Origin: Cryptomeria japonica
Taxonomy: Eukaryota; Streptophyta; Pinopsida; Cupressales; Cupressaceae
DNA: 64,000 bases
Direction of reading: 5' to 3'
Assembly: GCF_030272615.1 (NCBI RefSeq)
Contig: NC_081413.1
Location: 565,889,010-565,953,009, forward strand
The notes below the pieces were generated by a model. The model saw nothing but the letters and a program-made list of their open reading frames with translations. It made no database searches and was not told where the DNA came from. A program made the translations under genes and the position numbers. Of this stretch, positions 10,612 to 22,330 are shown piece by piece; position 1 is the stretch's first letter, and each line of letters opens with the position of its first letter.

Positions 10612-11873
10612 GAGGTGTGATGACATGTTGATTCAAAGAATAATCTCATTTTGATGACGATATTGGTTTGATAGGATGCCCCAGATCTTGATTGCTAAAT
10701 TGCGGTATGATCATGCCCCCTCAGGAGATCAATTGAGATAATTGATCTTTGTAGTTTTGTGACTTTTTGTGAAATTGATATCCCGATTAGAAATGATTTG
10801 ATTTTTGCAATTGTGTTTGATGAAAATACAAGTTCTACAATCATGGTGATGTGGTTCTTGATTATTGATAAAGCTTGATTGGTTAGATTGATAAGATCGA
10901 GATTTCATTTGGTTTTAGGAGTGATACCTCCTGTATAAGACAAAGATGGTCAAAGCATCTGGTTTCAGGAAAGATATATCATGTATAAGACATAGATCAT
11001 AATGCCTGGTTTCAGAAAGGATACATCCTGTATAAGACATGATAGAGTTGATTAGGTTTGATTAATTGATTGAATTGATAAGGTTGATTAGATAAAGAAC
11101 TGACAGTTTGTTGATATCAAGTTGCAGAAAAATTCGGATATGCTTATGTTGATTCTGTTGAGAGGGTAGCATAAGATTTTTGTTGGGTCGACAATATCTG
11201 GAGAGATATGAGTCATTAGTCTGATTGCATATACACTTGTGATGATACCTTGATGATTCCTACGTTAGATTTAACCTTGGATAAAAGGAGCATGCGGGTT
11301 CCCATGCAAGAATGAAATGCAAGCTAAAATGCAAAGCTACGATTGGATCAATCACTAGATTATTACGTTTTTGTCATCATTGAGCTTTTGAAATGTGGGA
11401 AGTGAGTGCAAACATTGATGGTATAATTGAACCATGATGACCTACGCACTTTTTTCTGGATTTTGATATAGCAAGTTAGCACAAGCATCGAGGTATAATT
11501 GAACAGAGATGACCTGAGTGTTGCTTGCGTAATACGGGCAATATTAATCATTTCAATACGTAAATTAGAAATGTCTTCAATGATACTCTTATGATCATGT
11601 CCCAAGACAAATTTGCACATATTAATGATTAATTTTTCAGACAGCAGACAAGAAAAATGTCATGTTCCTTGTTCCTCTAGTCAAAGACATCTTGGAGTCA
11701 CTCAGAAATCATGATAGCGAAAATCAATATAGAAAAGTTGAACAATCATGTTAAAATCATTACCCCAAAAGATATTATCCACTGAAAAGTGTGTAATGTG
11801 CTTAGATTGACTTTGTGATAGCTTTATAGTTGATAGTTTGATCTTGTGTTCATTGTTGGATGTGTCTCAGTTT
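10612..11873 (-). other. Tat1 3' non-coding region
   Basis: Lies between integrase and the 3' LTR, cut from the rest by the copia insertion. No ORF. It shares blocks with the Tat2 3' region, for example ATGCCCCCTCAGGAGAT near 10710 and the TTTTGTCATCATTGAGC stretch near 11370, but has no plant-mobile-domain ORF between them. Three head-to-tail copies of a unit of 47-50 bp, beginning GGTTTCAGGAAAGATA, fill 10911-11045. Confidence 0.6.
10911..11045. repeat. Three-copy tandem repeat, about 48-bp unit
   Basis: Units start at 10911, 10961 and 11008. Each contains GGTTT(T/C)AG followed by GTATAAGACA. It is inside the Tat1 3' non-coding region. Confidence 0.7.
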
Positions 11874-13032
11874 TGATGAATACTAAGAGGGGGGGTGAAT
11901 TAGTATACCAAAAAATACTGAACTCAAACTCTTAAACAGTTTAGTAGATAACCGGTATAACAGATTCGCTAACAAATCGGTTAAGAGATATGCAAACCAA
12001 ACAACAAATAAAGCATTCACCCACAAGAGCACAATCACCATAACACAAGATGTTTGACATGGAAACCCAAATGGGAAAAACCACGATGAGCAAAAACTCA
12101 CAAGTAACTATCTACAGAATAGAAACTAGATCGGTTAAGGTCATACAATGTTCTTCACTAGAATAGATCCTGTTAGGAATCTAGATCTCTGTTAGGAGAT
12201 AAGTCCTATTAAAGACTACCTTGTGAGAGGATTTCAGATCCACTATTGTCAACCACCTTGTTAGAGGATATACAAAGGCTTTGCTAAGCCTGCCCAGTTA
12301 AGGGTTTCAGACTTGTCGAAGATGTGAGTAATCAACAAGTGAGTGATCTATCTAATAGCACAATATGCTTGGTTAAATCCTTGATAGCTCACTATTAATG
12401 CATTTCAACATTACTTCAGTCTTCAATATCTCCACACTCTAACTCTTCACACAGATCTTTCTTTTCTATGATCGCACATACAAAAACCCTCAACAACAAC
12501 TCATACATAAACCCTAGACATGATGTCCTTATAAAGGAGTTTGTTTTCATGTCGGTCCAATAGGATTGGATTACAAGTTCCTAGGTTTAGTGCATCTAGA
12601 CACAATTGGTAACACGACACAAAATCACCCCCAAAGAGTCGGTGGATGATAACTCATCACAGAAATACCGGTTGGTAACTCATCACAGAGTAATACCGGT
12701 TGGTAACTCATCACAGAGTAATACCAGTTCATACAATTTATCAATTACCGGTTGTCTAAATGAAGACTGGTAAATCAAAGGGTTAACTATTGCTTTGTTC
12801 TTTCGTACTGCTTGAGATCCTCAAACCGCTTGGGGTCTCCATACCACTTGGGTCTTCAATCATTCTGTAACTAGTAGACATCTTCTGCAAAACACTGGTA
12901 GTCTAAAGACTATAATACATAATACCAGTTGGAACAATTACCAGTTGAGCATAACTCACACATCAAGAAAGTGTACACAAAGAAAGTGTGTGTCCATCAA
13001 TGACAATCATAACATCATCAAAAATGCCAAAA
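11874..13032 (-). repeat. Copia-type element 3' LTR
   Basis: 1159 bp, starts TGATGAATACTAAG on the plus strand. Its other edge reads GCCAAAA where the sister LTR has GCCAACA, so the canonical TGTTGG start (minus strand) has mutated to TTTTGG. About 20 differences from the sister LTR, mostly transitions, are visible in the first 300 bases. Confidence 0.88.
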
Positions 13033-13044
13033 ATCTCCCCCTTT
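13033..13044 (-). promoter_or_regulatory. Polypurine tract of the copia-type element
   Basis: The minus strand reads AAAGGGGGAGAT directly before the 3' LTR, inside the context CAATGCCAAAGGGGGAGAT that is common in plant copia elements. Confidence 0.8.
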
Positions 13045-13309
13045 GGCATTGATGGCAACACTTAGGAAAATTTTGACATCTAAGTGTTTTACAACAAAAA
13101 ATTGCCAGAATCAAAATTACTCCCCCTAAGCATATACACAATCCCTTTTGCAGAAATGACAATGTATACTACTTGCTTATAAAGGTAAAATGAAAGTATA
13201 CACAACATTCATCAAAATTTTAAGTACTACTCCCCCTTTGCCAACAATGACAAAGTGATGCAGAATAATTCCTGTGTCTCATTATCATTAAAAAGAAATG
13301 AGTAAATGT

Positions 13310-16300
13310 TTATGACAGTAAGGAATGAAACTTATCAAAAATAGATTTAAAATCCTTCATAAATGTTTTCATGGCTAATGACCATGTCTCAAGTAATGAG
13401 GTAGCCACCTCACTTTCCGTCTGCATAAAAGATACCTGTTCTTCCATGGCATCAATTGTGCTCATCTCTTGAGTGACTGTTAATGCTTCCATATTGAGAA
13501 AGCAATTCTGAAGTATTTGCAGTCTGGTTAATAAGACCAGTTGAAGCTCCTACAAATCTCTTGTCCGATTGCTAATCTCCAATTCTATCCTGGCAGACTG
13601 AAGCTGATACCGGTGAAGAGTTTGCCCATATGTAGTGAAAGAATCATATGGTGTCTTAAAGTTACTTATGTATGCCTGCAAATCAGATTGCAGTTTATCC
13701 TTTTGTGCAAGCACATCATCACAAAATAGATGGGGTTGGCTTATTTTTCTCAATAGTAGTTTTCCCTCATCCATAGCATTTCTTATATCCTTCTGTTGTT
13801 TTTGAAGTTGAAACCGAAGCTCATTCAGTTTCTTTACTAAGGCTGTCTTTAGTGCCTTTTGATGCTTTTTCTGTGCATTAGCTTCAACAACTTCTTCCAG
13901 GCATTGTACCTGGTCCTCTACAACTGTACATAGAAGTTTTAGTTTGGTCAGAGAGGAATCGGTACCGGGGAGGTTGGTACTTGGAATCAAACTGGTAAGG
14001 GTGTCAATCGTAGTTTAAATGACATCCTATTCCTTTTTCCTCCTCAATGTTTCCAGTCTTTCTTGTGCAAGCTTTATGCTTTGTAGCAACTCCGATTCAT
14101 CTGCAGATTGGAGATCAATAGGACTGGTGATGTCAACTGGTTTGGCTTGACCACTGGTTGCCTTTGGAGTCTCCGCTTGTTTGCTCTTTTCTGCTTCCTT
14201 CTTCTCTTCGGCTCTTTTCTTTTCCTCTTCTTTCTCCTTTTTCTCTTCTTCTTTCTTTTTCTTCTCTTCCTCTTTCTTTCTTTCTTCTTCCTTCCTCTTC
14301 TCCTCTTCTCCTCTTCTTTCTACTTATCCTCTTCTTTCCTCTTCTCTTCTTCTTTCCGCTTCTCCTCTTCTTTCTGATTCTCCTCTTCTTTCCTCCTCTT
14401 CTTCTCTCTTTTTCTCTTCCTCTTTCTTCTTCTCCTCTTCTTTCATCTTCTCTTCCTCTTGTTTCCTCTTCTCTTCCTCTTGTTTCCTCTTCTCTTCATC
14501 TTGTTTCCTATTCTCTTCGACTTGTTTCCTTTTCTCTTCCTCTTTATTAGCCTTTTCCTTGTCCTGTTTCTTCTTTTCTGTGTCCGGAGTGACATCTTCA
14601 CCATCCAGTGCATCTACATCAATAGTGTCCACCTATTCTGTAGCTTGTTCTCCCTCACCAACAAATGCCTCATCTGGTTTTCTGGTTTTCTAGTTTCCGG
14701 TTCTTGTTCAACCTTTCTAATGGCTTCAACTACTTGGTGCATTTTTAGAGCGGCTTTGGCATGGAAGTGTGTGTCTTTCACCACTTCAGAGGTTTCGCCT
14801 TCTAGTAGCAAGAGTCTTCTTCTTCTCATGAAGAAAAGGCCTTTGTATCTACCCACAATTTCAAACAATTATGAGTTTGAAGCATTAGGGAAGTATTCTG
14901 CAAAATTCTTCTCTTTGATCTCCTGTTCTTTCTCAATGGCAATGCGCCACTTATTATCCAAAGAATTATTTAAAGAATTAGGGGTAGCCGATCTAATTTC
15001 AGATGGCGACTAGTCATTAACACATAAATAATTATTGAGTTCCTGCTCTACTTCTTCTTTCTCACTGTCAGTGAAATCATCAAAACACTCCTTCAAATCA
15101 TCAAGCAATTTTCGTCTAATATTCTTGATAGTCCTCTGACAATGTGTCATCACCTTATAAGAAGAGATGTCAATATTTACCAGTGTAGACGATGCAGGTG
15201 CATTACCAGTAGTTTTTTCTTTCTTGCTTGTTTGCCTAGTCTTCTTAGGCCGCACTTCCGGTTCAATATTCTCAGACTCTAGTGAGTGGCTTTTGGTCTT
15301 TCGCTTCCTTTCAAAAACTTTAGCAGGAGCAACTTCCGGTTTCTTCTTGGCAGGTGACCGCTTGGTCACTTTAGGACTTGCTGATGTAACCGGTGTCGAT
15401 ACTGCTAGTACTGCCTTGACCTTTTTCATTGTAGGGTTTTCAACCAATGTGATCCTCTCTAAGTAGGTGTCGATCTTCTTTTTCTTGGCATAAAGAGGCG
15501 AGGCAAGCAGGGTAGAGGCATACCCATCTAACATGTCATACATCACCTCATACCCCATAGGTTCTACTTCTTCCTATCTCGGTTCTACTGCTTCCATTAT
15601 GCACTCATCTACTTTAATGGTAAAGTAGATGTCCTCTTCATATTTCTTAAAAATATCCCCAGATATCCTCATCCTTTGGCTCATCTTCCGCTTGAATTCA
15701 TCAAAATATTTATTCAAGACCTCAGAATATTCGGTTCCCACCGATTGGAGACTTTCCCTAATTTGTTTAGTGACCGGTTGGTCAACAGACCATTGAATAT
15801 CACTAACTCCCAGAAAATATCCTTGAAAGTAGAAAAATAGGCCGACCAGAAGTTGTCCAAATTTGAACCTTAGAGCACTGTCCTGTTTGATGGACTTCAG
15901 GTTTAATAGAAGTTGTTTCTGCATACAGGTACATAAATCAAATGAGGCATCCTCCTTGATCATTCTGTAGGTGGCATTCATCGCAACAAAAGAGATAAAG
16001 TTTATTTTGCTGGCATAAAACGTCCAGTATCCAATCACCATGCAAGCATACTTGACCAAATCATCTTTGATGGTGTTGATAGTCATTCCCTGTTGGTCGC
16101 TCAGAGAACCAGTGAGCTTAGTCATTTCATTCTTGATGACCTTCCTTCGGGTTGGCACCTCACCAATGTTGCAGAAACCGATGACATCATGAATTGCTTC
16201 AGGTGTAATGTCATGTGTCCTCTCGAGATACATCTTGTTGCCATGCACTCTGGTCAGGATGATGCGGATGTGTTCTTTCATGAACTCTTCAAGAAAGTAA

Positions 16301-16605
16301 ACCACATTGTGAAGTTTCTTCCTCTCCAGGATGCTGTATTCTAGTTTGATCTTCTTGTCATCCCCACAAAACATACCTAGCTAGGAGTGAATCGCTAGGG
16401 ATCCTAGGTCTTCCAATTTATAGTCAATGTACCCTAAAATATCTCCTTCGACAATGACTCCGACAGGTATTTGAGACAGGGCATTGTATTTCATTTTTCT
16501 TTGAATTAATTCAGCTGAGTCCATAGGTACACTAGAACTGGAGTGTGATGCAGTGTTGGCATTATGTGAACTGGTATGAGAACCAGTATGTGGACATAAT
16601 GACAT
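13310..16605 (-). pseudogene. Long element-specific ORF (about 1,100 codons), decayed
   Basis: From ATG at 16605 one frame stays open to about 14614, apart from TAG at 16381, TAG at 15574, TAG at 15010 and TAA at 14869. After one frameshift it continues to 13310 in three long pieces. The first part (16374-15574) has DITPEAIHDVIGF and a hydrophobic run VGLFFYFQGYFLGV, and resembles the 'putative plant transposon protein' type of domain; this is tentative. It is followed by a basic, Ser/Lys-rich stretch (KRSPAKKKPEVAP), a charged repeat of KRKQEEE units (14324-14560) and coiled-coil segments (13990-13550, 13492-13310). No pol motif is present. It could be an extra or env-like ORF of a fuller relative. 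An upstream ATGGCTTTTGCA at 18062-18073 (minus) suggests the true start was separated by the LTR insertion. Confidence 0.55.
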
Positions 16606-16609
16606 TGTA

Positions 16610-18053
16610 TGTTGTCATTGATGTCAATATGATGAAGAGATGAAGAACCAGTATAACACTGTGAACTGACATTCACTGTGAACCGACATTTGTGCCAAAG
16701 TGAAGCGGTGTGTTTGTTTAAAGATGAACTGGAATAAGGTTATGGGAACCAGTACATGGAAGTAGTGTATGACTACCGGTTGGTGGTCTCAACTTCAGGG
16801 TTTCCAGTTTGAGTGCTTCAAGCCTGTGTGGCTCAACCGGTGACTTTCTGTGATGAGTTAGCATGGTAACAATGAATAGATTGTGTTGCCATGTAATCTT
16901 TGTGCGCTTGAAGGATCTTGCATGAAGGAGACTGTTCCTATCTACCTCAGGAATGTGGGAAGTCTGTAAACGGTGATAACGTGTGATGGGTTATCAGCCG
17001 CCATGAATCGGTGGAAAACGAATGATGGAGAATGTCTTGAGATTGGATCAAGACTATTACATTTAATGTTGTATGCTCAACGGTTAGGATTGAACCATTT
17101 GAATTCCTTAACCTAACAGGTTTAGGGTTTAGGGTTAATGCTACCGACCTATTTGTTGTTCTATAAGGTCGATGTTGTGATTCTTCCATAGGTTGTTGGC
17201 AAAATTTGTGTGTGTGTATCTAAGAGAAGAGATACGTGATTCTTGCTAGACCAAAGGAGAGAAGTCATATCTGTAGAGTGTAAGTGCAGAAGGTGAAGAG
17301 GAGCTTAAGCGGATCTACATTGGCATTGAGTGCTATTATCAAGTCATTGATATACCTGTTGATCTTTAACCACCTCAACAGTTGTGAAATCCCCTAATAG
17401 GGTAGCCTTAACTAGCTTGTTGAAAATCCTTTAACAGGGTAACTCGAAGCTACTGAGTCATTGATATCCTTTAGCTATTGATTTTTTGAAATCCTCTAAC
17501 AAGGTAACCTTTAACAAGGTTTAACCCTTAACCGGGTGATCCCTAACAAGATCGGTTCCTAATAGAACCTATTGTATCTGTCTTTAACCGGACAAGGCTC
17601 CTAACAGAGTGGACTTCTAAAGAGTTCAAAAAGCATCTTGTGGGTATTCATCCCCACCGTGGTTTTTCCCAGTTGGGTTTCCACGTGAAAAATATGTGTG
17701 TCAAGTGTGATGTTTTCTTCATGTGATGATTATGATTGTTTTCTGTTAAGCGGTGATGCATGTTGATCTTGTAGTAATATGAAGATCTGATGATAGATTA
17801 CCTATTCATGCATGAGGGTGAAATGGTAGTATAGTATTGAGCTAAGAGGAAAGATAAGTGATTAACTGGTTTATGATTGTTTTAGTTGTTCTGAGTTTTA
17901 TCGGTTGCACTCTGTTTCAAACTGGTGTCATTGTTTATCAGTCATTTGAAGTATCTGCTATCAAACTGGTTTAGGACTGTATTTTTGTCTGTACTGATTC
18001 ACCCCCCCCTCTTAGTACCGGTTTGGTACTAGTTGTTTATTATTAAGTTATCA
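16610..18053 (+). mobile_element. Solo copia-type LTR inside the copia-type element
   Basis: 1444 bp starting TGTTGTCATTGATG and ending AAGTTATCA, with CACCCCCCCCTCTTAGTACC near the 3' end and GTGGTTTTTCCCAGTTGGG before it. The same landmarks occur in the 1159-bp LTRs, but the sequence otherwise differs, so it is another family in plus orientation. There is no second LTR or internal region. The flanks are TTGTA and TGCAA, not a clean duplication, so the exact edges or a recombination origin remain open. It separates ATGGCTTTTGCA from the rest of the long ORF. A TATA-like TCTATAAGG lies near 17160. Confidence 0.65.
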
Positions 18054-18578
18054 TGCAAAAGCCATGATTAATTGATAAACAAGAATTTCGAGAAATACCT
18101 TCACAATTTTGAATTTTAGGGTTTGCCAAATGTAGCTCACACCACACCACTTCGGTTGCTTGATTACCGCTTGGTGTTCTTCACTTGATTGATTGTAAAT
18201 ATCTCTGGATTCTTTTGCAAGATTTGAAAATCTCTCTAAATCGCAAGTCGAATCACCTTTTGTCGCTCTTCTCTTGGAAATTTCTTCGCTCGTAAACTGG
18301 TAAGTGAAAATGACGTTGAAAAATCCCTTTTAAACAAATTCTCACTTACCATAATAAATGCATCACCGTTAGGGCATAGACCCTAATTTTTCCTTTTACC
18401 ACTTCCAGTCTTCTGCCGATTGATAGGTAACATATACCGGTTAAAGTCTTTACCAATATAAACGGGGGGTTTGAAATATTTCACCGATTTGGTCCCCCTA
18501 AGCTTTTATGAAGCTTAGTTTGCTGGTTCAGAGACTTCCACACTAGGTGCAAAAATCGGTTCATCCTGTGACACTTCT

Positions 18579-19769
18579 TCAGATTTCTTTTTCCAAGTTT
18601 TCAACATCAATCTTCCCTTCTGGATTGACCGGTATATCATCAGATAGGTTCTTTCTCATTTTGTAAGTTCTAGTAGTGTGTCCCGGTTTGTTGCAGTGGT
18701 AGCATACCATTCCAGGTGTTCTCCATGGTCCATTATTCATACTACCATTCTTCCTTCTCCATGTTGCAGCAGTGTGACTGCTACCATGATAGATCATATA
18801 GTTTTTTCTCCAACTGGTTGTTGCTTGATAACCGCCTGACCAATAGGTAGTGTACCGATTGGGATTCTGGTTCACAGAGGGTTCCGAAAAAACTCCTTGA
18901 CTCCTTTGAGGATATCTCCTAGTGTTGTGCACTACAGACCTGCATTCAAATGCTCTATGCCCAAACTTTTTGCATGCATAACAGTTTCCATTGAATCCAT
19001 TGGATCTAGGCTTATTGTTTAGAAAATAAGGAAAATTGTTGTAGGCCTTGCTTCTACACACATTAGTAGTATGTCCTTTGAGACAATTAAAGCAAATGGG
19101 TTTGAACTTTTGCTTACCTTTATCCTTTGATGTTGGTTGCTTCTTTGATGCTACATCTTTTGTTCCAGAGGTCTCATCTTCCTCATAACCGGAGAAGCCA
19201 AGTCCAGTGGTATTCTTAACCGGTTTTGTCGATTCAAGCTTTTTCTCTAGCTTAGTAGCACTCTGATTGAATTTGGCAAGTATCTCCTTTGTCTCAGTAA
19301 GTTCTTTGGAAATAGAATCATTGGATTCCTTCAAGTTTGCATTCTCATAAATAGCCATGTTTAGTTCACCTTGCATTTCTTCTTTCTGCACTTTACTTTC
19401 TTGGAGATGAGTGGTAAGGGTACTAATTTCTTGTTTCAGCTTGGAGATCTCATGATCTTTCTCTTTTACTAGATCTTCAACTTTCCTTCTGTTCTCAAGC
19501 TCTTGACACATTTTGATAGTCAGTCCTTCCAACTCCTTTCTCAGGTTGGCATTAGATTCATTCAATTTTTCAACTTCTTCAACTAGGGCTTCCATGTCCG
19601 CTTCATCAGAAGAGCTATTTTTAGTAAGTTCCATCAGTTTCTCAACATCCTCTCTTCTTTTGGCCAGAGACGCTTTATACTTGACGTTGAGTTCATCATA
19701 GGCTCTCTTAGTCTGAGTGAGATGATGAGTAAGTTCCCTCACAGTGTATTCTCCCATATCTCCTTCCAA
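18579..19769 (-). CDS. Copia-type Gag with coiled coil and three zinc knuckles
   Basis: This 396-residue frame is uninterrupted. Residues 15-180 form a long charged heptad region (coiled coil) that would drive Gag assembly. CCHC zinc knuckles, which bind RNA, lie at C226-C238 (CFNCLKGHTTNVC), C263-C276 (CYACKKFGHRAFEC) and 356-369 (CYHCNKPGHTTRTY); the last has Tyr in place of the final Cys. It begins 24 bases after the primer-binding site, so the N-terminal Gag domain usual in copia elements is short or missing. No protease or integrase follows; after residue 396 the next frames are closed. It is the best-preserved coding frame of this element, and the only one without stops among those examined here. 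Confidence 0.75.
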   Translation of the reverse strand: MEGDMGEYTVRELTHHLTQTKRAYDELNVKYKASLAKRREDVEKLMELTKNSSSDEADMEALVEEVEKLNESNANLRKELEGLTIKMCQELENRRKVEDLVKEKDHEISKLKQEISTLTTHLQESKVQKEEMQGELNMAIYENANLKESNDSISKELTETKEILAKFNQSATKLEKKLESTKPVKNTTGLGFSGYEEDETSGTKDVASKKQPTSKDKGKQKFKPICFNCLKGHTTNVCRSKAYNNFPYFLNNKPRSNGFNGNCYACKKFGHRAFECRSVVHNTRRYPQRSQGVFSEPSVNQNPNRYTTYWSGGYQATTSWRKNYMIYHGSSHTAATWRRKNGSMNNGPWRTPGMVCYHCNKPGHTTRTYKMRKNLSDDIPVNPEGKIDVENLEKEI

Positions 19770-19792
19770 GTGGTTAGACTTATAGAAAGGGA

Positions 19793-19805
19793 GGCTCTGA
19801 TACCA
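19793..19805 (-). promoter_or_regulatory. Primer-binding site, initiator tRNA-Met
   Basis: The minus strand reads TGGTATCAGAGCC two bases after the 5' LTR, the classic plant copia PBS complementary to the 3' end of initiator tRNA-Met. This fixes the element's orientation. Confidence 0.9.
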
Positions 19806-19807
19806 AT

Positions 19808-20966
19808 TGATGAATACTAAGAGGGGGGGTGAATTAGTATACCAAAAAATACTGAACTCAAACTCTTAAATAGTTTAGCAGATAATCGGTATAACAGATT
19901 CACTAACAAACCGGTTAAGAGATATGCAAACCAGACAATAAATAAAGCATTCACCCACAAAAGCACAATCACCATAACACAAGATGTTTGACATGGAAAC
20001 CCAAATAGGAAAAACCATGGTGAGCAAAAACTCACAAGTAAGTATCTGCAAAATAGAAACCAGACCGATTAAGGTCATACAATGTTCTTCACCAGAACAA
20101 ATCCTGTAAGGAATCTAGATCTCTATTAGGAGATAAGTCCTATTAAAGACTACCTTGTGAGAGGATTTCAGATCCACAGTTGTGAACCACCTTGTTAGAG
20201 GATTTACAAAGGCTTTTCTAAGCCTGCCCAGTTAAGGGTTTTAGACTTATCGAAGATGTGAGTAATCAACAAGTGAGTGATCTAGCTAATAGCACAGTAT
20301 GCTTGGTTAGATCCTTGATAGCTCACTGTTACTGCATTTCAACATTACTTCAGTCTTCAATATCTCCACACTCTAACTCTTCACATAGATCTTTCCTTTC
20401 TATGATCGCACATACCAAAACCCTCAACAACAACTCATACATAAACCCTAGACATGATGTTCTTATAAAGGAGTCTGTTTTCATGTCGGTCCAATAGGAT
20501 TAGATTACAAGTTCCTAGGTTCAGTGCATCTAGACACAATTGGTAACATGGCACAAAATCACCACCAAAGAGTCAGTGGATGATAACTCATCACTAAAAT
20601 ACTAGTTGGTAACTCATCACAGAGTAATACCGGTTGGTAACTCATCACAGAGTAATACCGGTTCATACAATTTACCGATTACCGGTTGTCTAAATGAAGA
20701 CTAGTAAATCAGAGTGTTAACTACTGCTTTGTTCTTTTGTACCACTTGAGATCCTCAAACCGCTTAGGGTCTCCATACCGCTTGGGTCTTCAGTCATTCT
20801 GTAACTGGTAGACATCTTCTACAAAACAGCGATAGTCTAAAGACTATAATACATAATACCGGTTGGAACAATTACTAGTTGAGCATAACTCATACATCAA
20901 GAAAGTGTACACAAAGCAAGTGTGTGTCCATCAATGACAATCATAACATCATCAAAAATGCCAACA
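19808..20966 (-). repeat. Copia-type element 5' LTR
   Basis: 1159 bp; on the minus strand it starts TGTTGGCATTTTTG and ends AGTATTCATCA. A TATA-like TTTATAAG (minus) lies near 20465 and would serve as the promoter. Confidence 0.88.
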
Positions 20967-20971
20967 AGTTT

Positions 20972-21380
20972 TTGCTTGATAAGAGTTGTCTAACTATTGT
21001 TCTACCTGTTTGATTAAGCTCAAAATGATCAAGAGTTTTCCCCCAACTAGGTGTAGGATTTTGCCCCAAGCCTAGAAACAAAGTTTATCATGATATACCT
21101 AATGATCCAAACCATGGCAAGAAGCCACCTGGGATGCCTGCATATGTACAAAGGCTTCATTATGATCAGTGCTAGTGGAAAATGAATGAATGCAAGAAGA
21201 AGGATGCATGAACTAATAGATGGAAGAGCTAGTGGACAAATAGCGCCTGTTTGCCAGGTTTTCACCGTTTGTTTTTATTGCACTTTTTCTCATATTTGAT
21301 TTTTTTTGGATTTTCTGCTTTTTCAGACAAAACTTTTTCAGATGCACGCTATTGATAGGTTTCTCGAGCTGATCTCCATC
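20972..21380 (-). other. Tat1 non-coding sequence after integrase
   Basis: Joins to 11868 when the copia element is removed. No coding frame; a T-rich stretch near 21290-21340 resembles the corresponding place in Tat2 (58100-58190). Confidence 0.5.
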
Positions 21381-22330
21381 CTATCTTGATAGCTGATATG
21401 CTCCTGATCCAAATATTGTTGTGACCACAAATGGACCTAACCAGTTTGGTTCAAACTTTCCTTTCTTTTCTCTATCTGTCTGGTTGCATGGATTTTCTTT
21501 TGGTACTACTTCTCCTACTTGAAAGATTTGTGGTTTGATCTTATGATTATAACTTTGACACATTCTTTGTTGATATACCTTCAAATGATCAAAGGCATTT
21601 TTTCTTCGTTCATGGATTAATTCTAACTCTTGCAATCTGGATACTCTTTGTTCTTCATCAGGGATAAGACCTTTTAATGATAATCATAGAGAAGGTATCT
21701 CTACTTCTATCGGTAGTATTACTTCTAATCCATAAACAAGAGAGAAAGGTGTGGCACCTATTGGTGTGCAGATACTGGTACGGTAGGCCCATAGAGCAAG
21801 GTTTGATTGAATATGCCAATCTTTCCATCATCGTTCACTATCTTTTTGAGGATTTTCAGAATAGTTTTGTTAGATGCTTCTGCTTGCCCATTTCCCTATG
21901 GATAGTAGGGTGTGGAGAATCTATGCTGGATCTTGAATTTCTCACATAGCTCTTGTACATCCTGATTCTTGAATGGTTGCCCATTATCAACGATAATAGT
22001 CATTGGTATTCCATAGCGGCATATGATGTTTTTCAAGATAAATGCAACAATTTGTTTTCTTGTGATGTTTGTGAGAGGTGCTACCTCAATCCATTTTGTA
22101 AAATATTCAGTAGCTACAAGGATGAATTTGTGACCATTAGATGAAGAAGGATTTATCTTTCCTATTAGATCAAGACCCCATTGACAAAAAGGCCAATATG
22201 TTGCTAAAGCATGAAGTTCTTGTGTTGGTGCATGAATCAAATTCCCATGGATCTGACATTGTTTGCATGTTCTAGCTATCTAAAAAGAATCTCGTTCCAT
22301 AGTCAACCAATAATAGCCCAAGCGTATGAG
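21381..22330 (-). pseudogene. Tat1 integrase, several stops
   Basis: The integrase inserts element cDNA into host DNA. Reading leftward, the HHCC zinc finger begins in HNGICGTH (with RH/aRH frame) and ends CKQCQIHG after a stop near 22280. The core has WGLDLIG (first Asp), IIVDNGQPF (second Asp) and, beyond a stop at 21896, QAEASNK (Glu), the D,D-35-E set. After frame changes the C-terminal part (21635-21381) shows VYQQRMCQSYNHK and the GPF motif NWLGPFVVTTIF. All catalytic residues are still readable although the frame is broken. It is closely related to the Tat2 integrase. Confidence 0.85.

Larger units (their letters stand above)
11874..20966 (-). mobile_element. Non-autonomous copia-type LTR retrotransposon nested in Tat1
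   Basis: Two LTRs of exactly 1159 bp (11874-13032 and 19808-20966) flank the element, with target duplication AGTTT at 11869-11873 and 20967-20971. The minus-strand orientation is set by a PBS for initiator tRNA-Met beside the right LTR and a polypurine tract beside the left LTR. The inside holds a gag with three zinc knuckles (18579-19769) and a long decayed ORF of unknown function (13310-16605). No protease, integrase, RT or RNase H was recognised, so it would depend on another element, like TR-GAG or LARD elements. An unrelated LTR (16610-18053) is inserted inside it. Confidence 0.88.

Noticed and set aside
14108-14693. Long plus-strand Ser/Leu/Phe-rich open frames
   Set aside because: They are the complement of the KRKQEEE repeat of the minus-strand ORF; low-complexity DNA stays open in several frames.
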